Below are positions 7,084-8,447 of a DNA stretch of 8,447 bases, piece by piece; positions within the stretch are counted from its first letter, which is position 1; each line of letters begins with the position of its first letter. The notes below the pieces were generated by a model. That model worked only from the letters and a program-made list of their open reading frames with translations. It ran no database searches and had not been told where the DNA came from. Position numbers and translations under genes: made by a program. This DNA comes from Verrucomicrobia bacterium UBA6015 (GTDB lineage Bacteria > Verrucomicrobiota > Kiritimatiellia > UBA8416), in assembly GCA_002428045.1 (NCBI GenBank), contig DIZZ01000134.1, forward strand, positions 29,876 through 38,322, written 5' to 3'.

Positions 7084-8447
7084 ATGGTTGATGCACATGG
7101 GGGTAATCTGCAACGGCTGGCGGCGATGGTCGGCACGTCGCCAGAGGCCTTGCTAGATTTCTCTGCCAATATTAATCCCCTGGGACAACCCGACTGGCTG
7201 CGGCAGGTGATCAGTCGCCATGTCAGCGATCTGCGTCATTATCCTGATCCCGAGTGCAGAGCCTTCACGGAAGCGGTATGTAATCGCTACGGGGTGGTCG
7301 CCGATGAGGTTCTGACCGGCAACGGCACATCGGAGCTGCTCTACCTGCTGGTCCGTTCCTGTGGGATGCAACGCGCCCTCATTCCTGTACCCTGCTATAG
7401 CGACTACCTGCGTGCCGCCGAACAGGCCGGGTTGCCGGTGACGGAGTTAACACTACTGCCCGCAGATGGGTTTCGGCTGGATTTCGATCGGCTGGATGCC
7501 TCGCTTTCCTCGGGGACGCTGGTCATGATCGGGACCCCGAACAACCCAACCGGACGTTCGGTGTCCGCTGATCAAATCCGTGCCATCGCCTTGGCGCACC
7601 CGGATTGCCGATTCCTGATCGATGAGGCATTCGGGGATTTTGTCGCGGATTTTGAAAGCCTTACGAACCGCCGTCCTCCGAATGTCGCGGTGCTGCTGTC
7701 GCTGACCAAAATGTTTGCCGTGCCGGGCCTTCGCCCGGGCTGCGCGGTGTCGGATGCCGCCTGGGTGCAGATCGCCCGTCAACGCCAGCCGCCCTGGAGT
7801 GTCAACACCCTGGCGCAAGCCGTCGGCACCGCCGCACTGCGCGATACGGACTACCCTGCACGCACGCGGATCGTGGTTGCCCGTGAACGCGACGCACTAT
7901 ACCGAGCATTGAACGCAGTGCCGGGGCTGACGGTTTTTCCCGGCGAGGCCAATTTCCTGCTCCTGCGGCTTGCTGATCACCAGCCCGATGCCCCCACCCT
8001 AGCGGATCGGTTGCTGAAGCACGATGGGATCGCCATCCGCGTGTGCGACAACTTCCGTTCCCTGGATTGCCGCTGGATCCGTGTTGCCGTACGCACCGCC
8101 GAGGAGAACGCCCGCCTGCTGGATGCACTGCGCCTCGCCGTAGCCGGAACATCCTGCTCCGGGGGGGGCGGCGCAAGTCGGCGCACACCCGCCCTAATGT
8201 TCCAGGGCACGGGCTCGAATGCGGGAAAAAGCGTGCTGACGGCGGCCATGTGCCGGATACTGCTACAGGATGGATTCCGGGTGGCGCCCTTCAAGGCGCA
8301 GAATATGTCGCTGAACTCATTTGTCACCCGCGACGGCAGAGAGATGGGGCGTGCCCAGGTGGTGCAGGCGCAGGCATCCCGACGGGAACCGGATGTACGG
8401 ATGAATCCGGTGCTTCTGAAGCCGAACTCCGATACCGGCTCGCAGGG
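7084..8447 (+). CDS. cobD-cobQ: CobD-CobQ fusion: threonine-phosphate decarboxylase + cobyric acid synthase (3' end outside window)
   Basis: 454 codons, open to the right edge. Residues 1 to about 354 are a complete CobD (EC 4.1.1.81), a PLP enzyme of aminotransferase fold I that turns L-threonine phosphate into aminopropanol phosphate. Seen: HGGNLQRL and DFSANINPLG at the N-terminus, GTPNNPTG at 150-157, DEAFGDF at 180-186, PLP lysine 209 in SLTKMFAVPGLRPG, and RVCDNFRSLD...IRVAVRT near the end. After a Gly-rich linker (about 355-369) comes CobQ/CbiP (EC 6.3.5.10): P-loop GTGSNAGKS at 375-383, PFKAQNMSLNS, EMGRAQVVQAQAS, MNPVLLKP. CobQ amidates adenosylcobyrinate diamide to cobyric acid; its glutaminase half lies beyond the edge. 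The start ATG follows AAGGA by eight bases. The domains are joined over a G8 run; one base fewer would split them into two genes. CobD is called CobC in Pseudomonas nomenclature. Confidence 0.88.
   Translation, partial: MVDAHGGNLQRLAAMVGTSPEALLDFSANINPLGQPDWLRQVISRHVSDLRHYPDPECRAFTEAVCNRYGVVADEVLTGNGTSELLYLLVRSCGMQRALIPVPCYSDYLRAAEQAGLPVTELTLLPADGFRLDFDRLDASLSSGTLVMIGTPNNPTGRSVSADQIRAIALAHPDCRFLIDEAFGDFVADFESLTNRRPPNVAVLLSLTKMFAVPGLRPGCAVSDAAWVQIARQRQPPWSVNTLAQAVGTAALRDTDYPARTRIVVARERDALYRALNAVPGLTVFPGEANFLLLRLADHQPDAPTLADRLLKHDGIAIRVCDNFRSLDCRWIRVAVRTAEENARLLDALRLAVAGTSCSGGGGASRRTPALMFQGTGSNAGKSVLTAAMCRILLQDGFRVAPFKAQNMSLNSFVTRDGREMGRAQVVQAQASRREPDVRMNPVLLKPNSDTGSQ
8161..8168 (+). repeat. 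Run of eight G at the CobD/CobQ join
   Basis: Mononucleotide tract encoding part of the Gly360-Gly363 linker. As read, it keeps CobD and CobQ in one frame. With seven G the CobD frame would end at TAA 8195-8197, whose last A is the first base of ATG 8197-8199 in the CobQ frame. Such tracts are prone to replication slippage, polymerase slippage and sequencing error. Confidence 0.8.
8195..8199 (+). other. Latent TAATG stop/start overlap inside the fusion
   Basis: TAATG at this point combines a TAA in the alternative frame with ATG codon 372 of the fused frame. That ATG begins MFQGTGSNAGKS, trimming only the first residues of the CobQ beta strand. No other ATG, GTG or TTG occurs in the CobQ frame between the G run and this codon, and no Shine-Dalgarno stands close by. 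A separate CobQ would thus need coupled reinitiation. Confidence 0.6.

Noticed and set aside
7153..8327. Several minus-strand open frames opposite cobD-cobQ
   Set aside because: Complementary frames of the conserved plus-strand fusion, without domain signatures of their own.
1..8447. CRISPR array, tRNA/rRNA, transposon ends or defence system
   Set aside because: No regularly spaced direct repeats, cloverleaf sequences, transposase motifs or terminal inverted repeats were seen; all coding space is taken by housekeeping, pilus and cobalamin genes.

Overview
The window is ordinary bacterial chromosome: moderately GC-rich and densely coded, with two divergent transcription units. No tRNA, rRNA, CRISPR array, insertion sequence or phage gene was seen. 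Retraction and extension ATPases of the type IV pilus / type II secretion class suggest a didermic bacterium. A complete GatCAB suggests that Gln-tRNA and/or Asn-tRNA is made by transamidation. I cannot fix the phylum from this sequence; a PVC-type lineage (Verrucomicrobiota, Kiritimatiellota or relatives) is only a weak guess.

Left unit (positions 1-6686, minus strand, read right to left): gatC, gatA, gatB, a PilB/GspE-type ATPase, PilT, and a second PilB/GspE-type ATPase cut off by the left edge. Gene ends are tightly packed: gatA/gatB share ATGA, and the gatB stop lies within a few bases of the pilB start. pilB/pilT are 1 base apart on the preferred start, and pilT and the last gene are 17 bases apart. 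They look like one operon joining a translation-fidelity enzyme to a set of pilus or secretion motors. A good sigma70-like promoter lies in front of gatC.

Centre (6687-7083): a 397-base intergenic region with two back-to-back promoter candidates whose -35 boxes form a perfect inverted repeat. Rightward it holds a long leader of about 255 bases. The leader can fold into nested hairpins, has a loose in-order resemblance to the 3' half of cobalamin riboswitches, and ends in a hairpin that would cover the ribosome binding site of the next gene.

Right unit (7084 to the right edge, plus strand): one continuous reading frame that encodes a complete CobD-type threonine-phosphate decarboxylase followed by the N-terminus of CobQ/CbiP cobyric acid synthase. 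CobD makes aminopropanol phosphate and CobQ makes cobyric acid; CbiB then joins these two products, so the fusion puts both arms of that step in one polypeptide. The join lies on a run of eight G. With one G fewer, CobD would end at a TAA that overlaps an in-frame ATG of CobQ (TAATG). The fusion may therefore be real, switchable, or a one-base sequence error; this is the most interesting point in the window.
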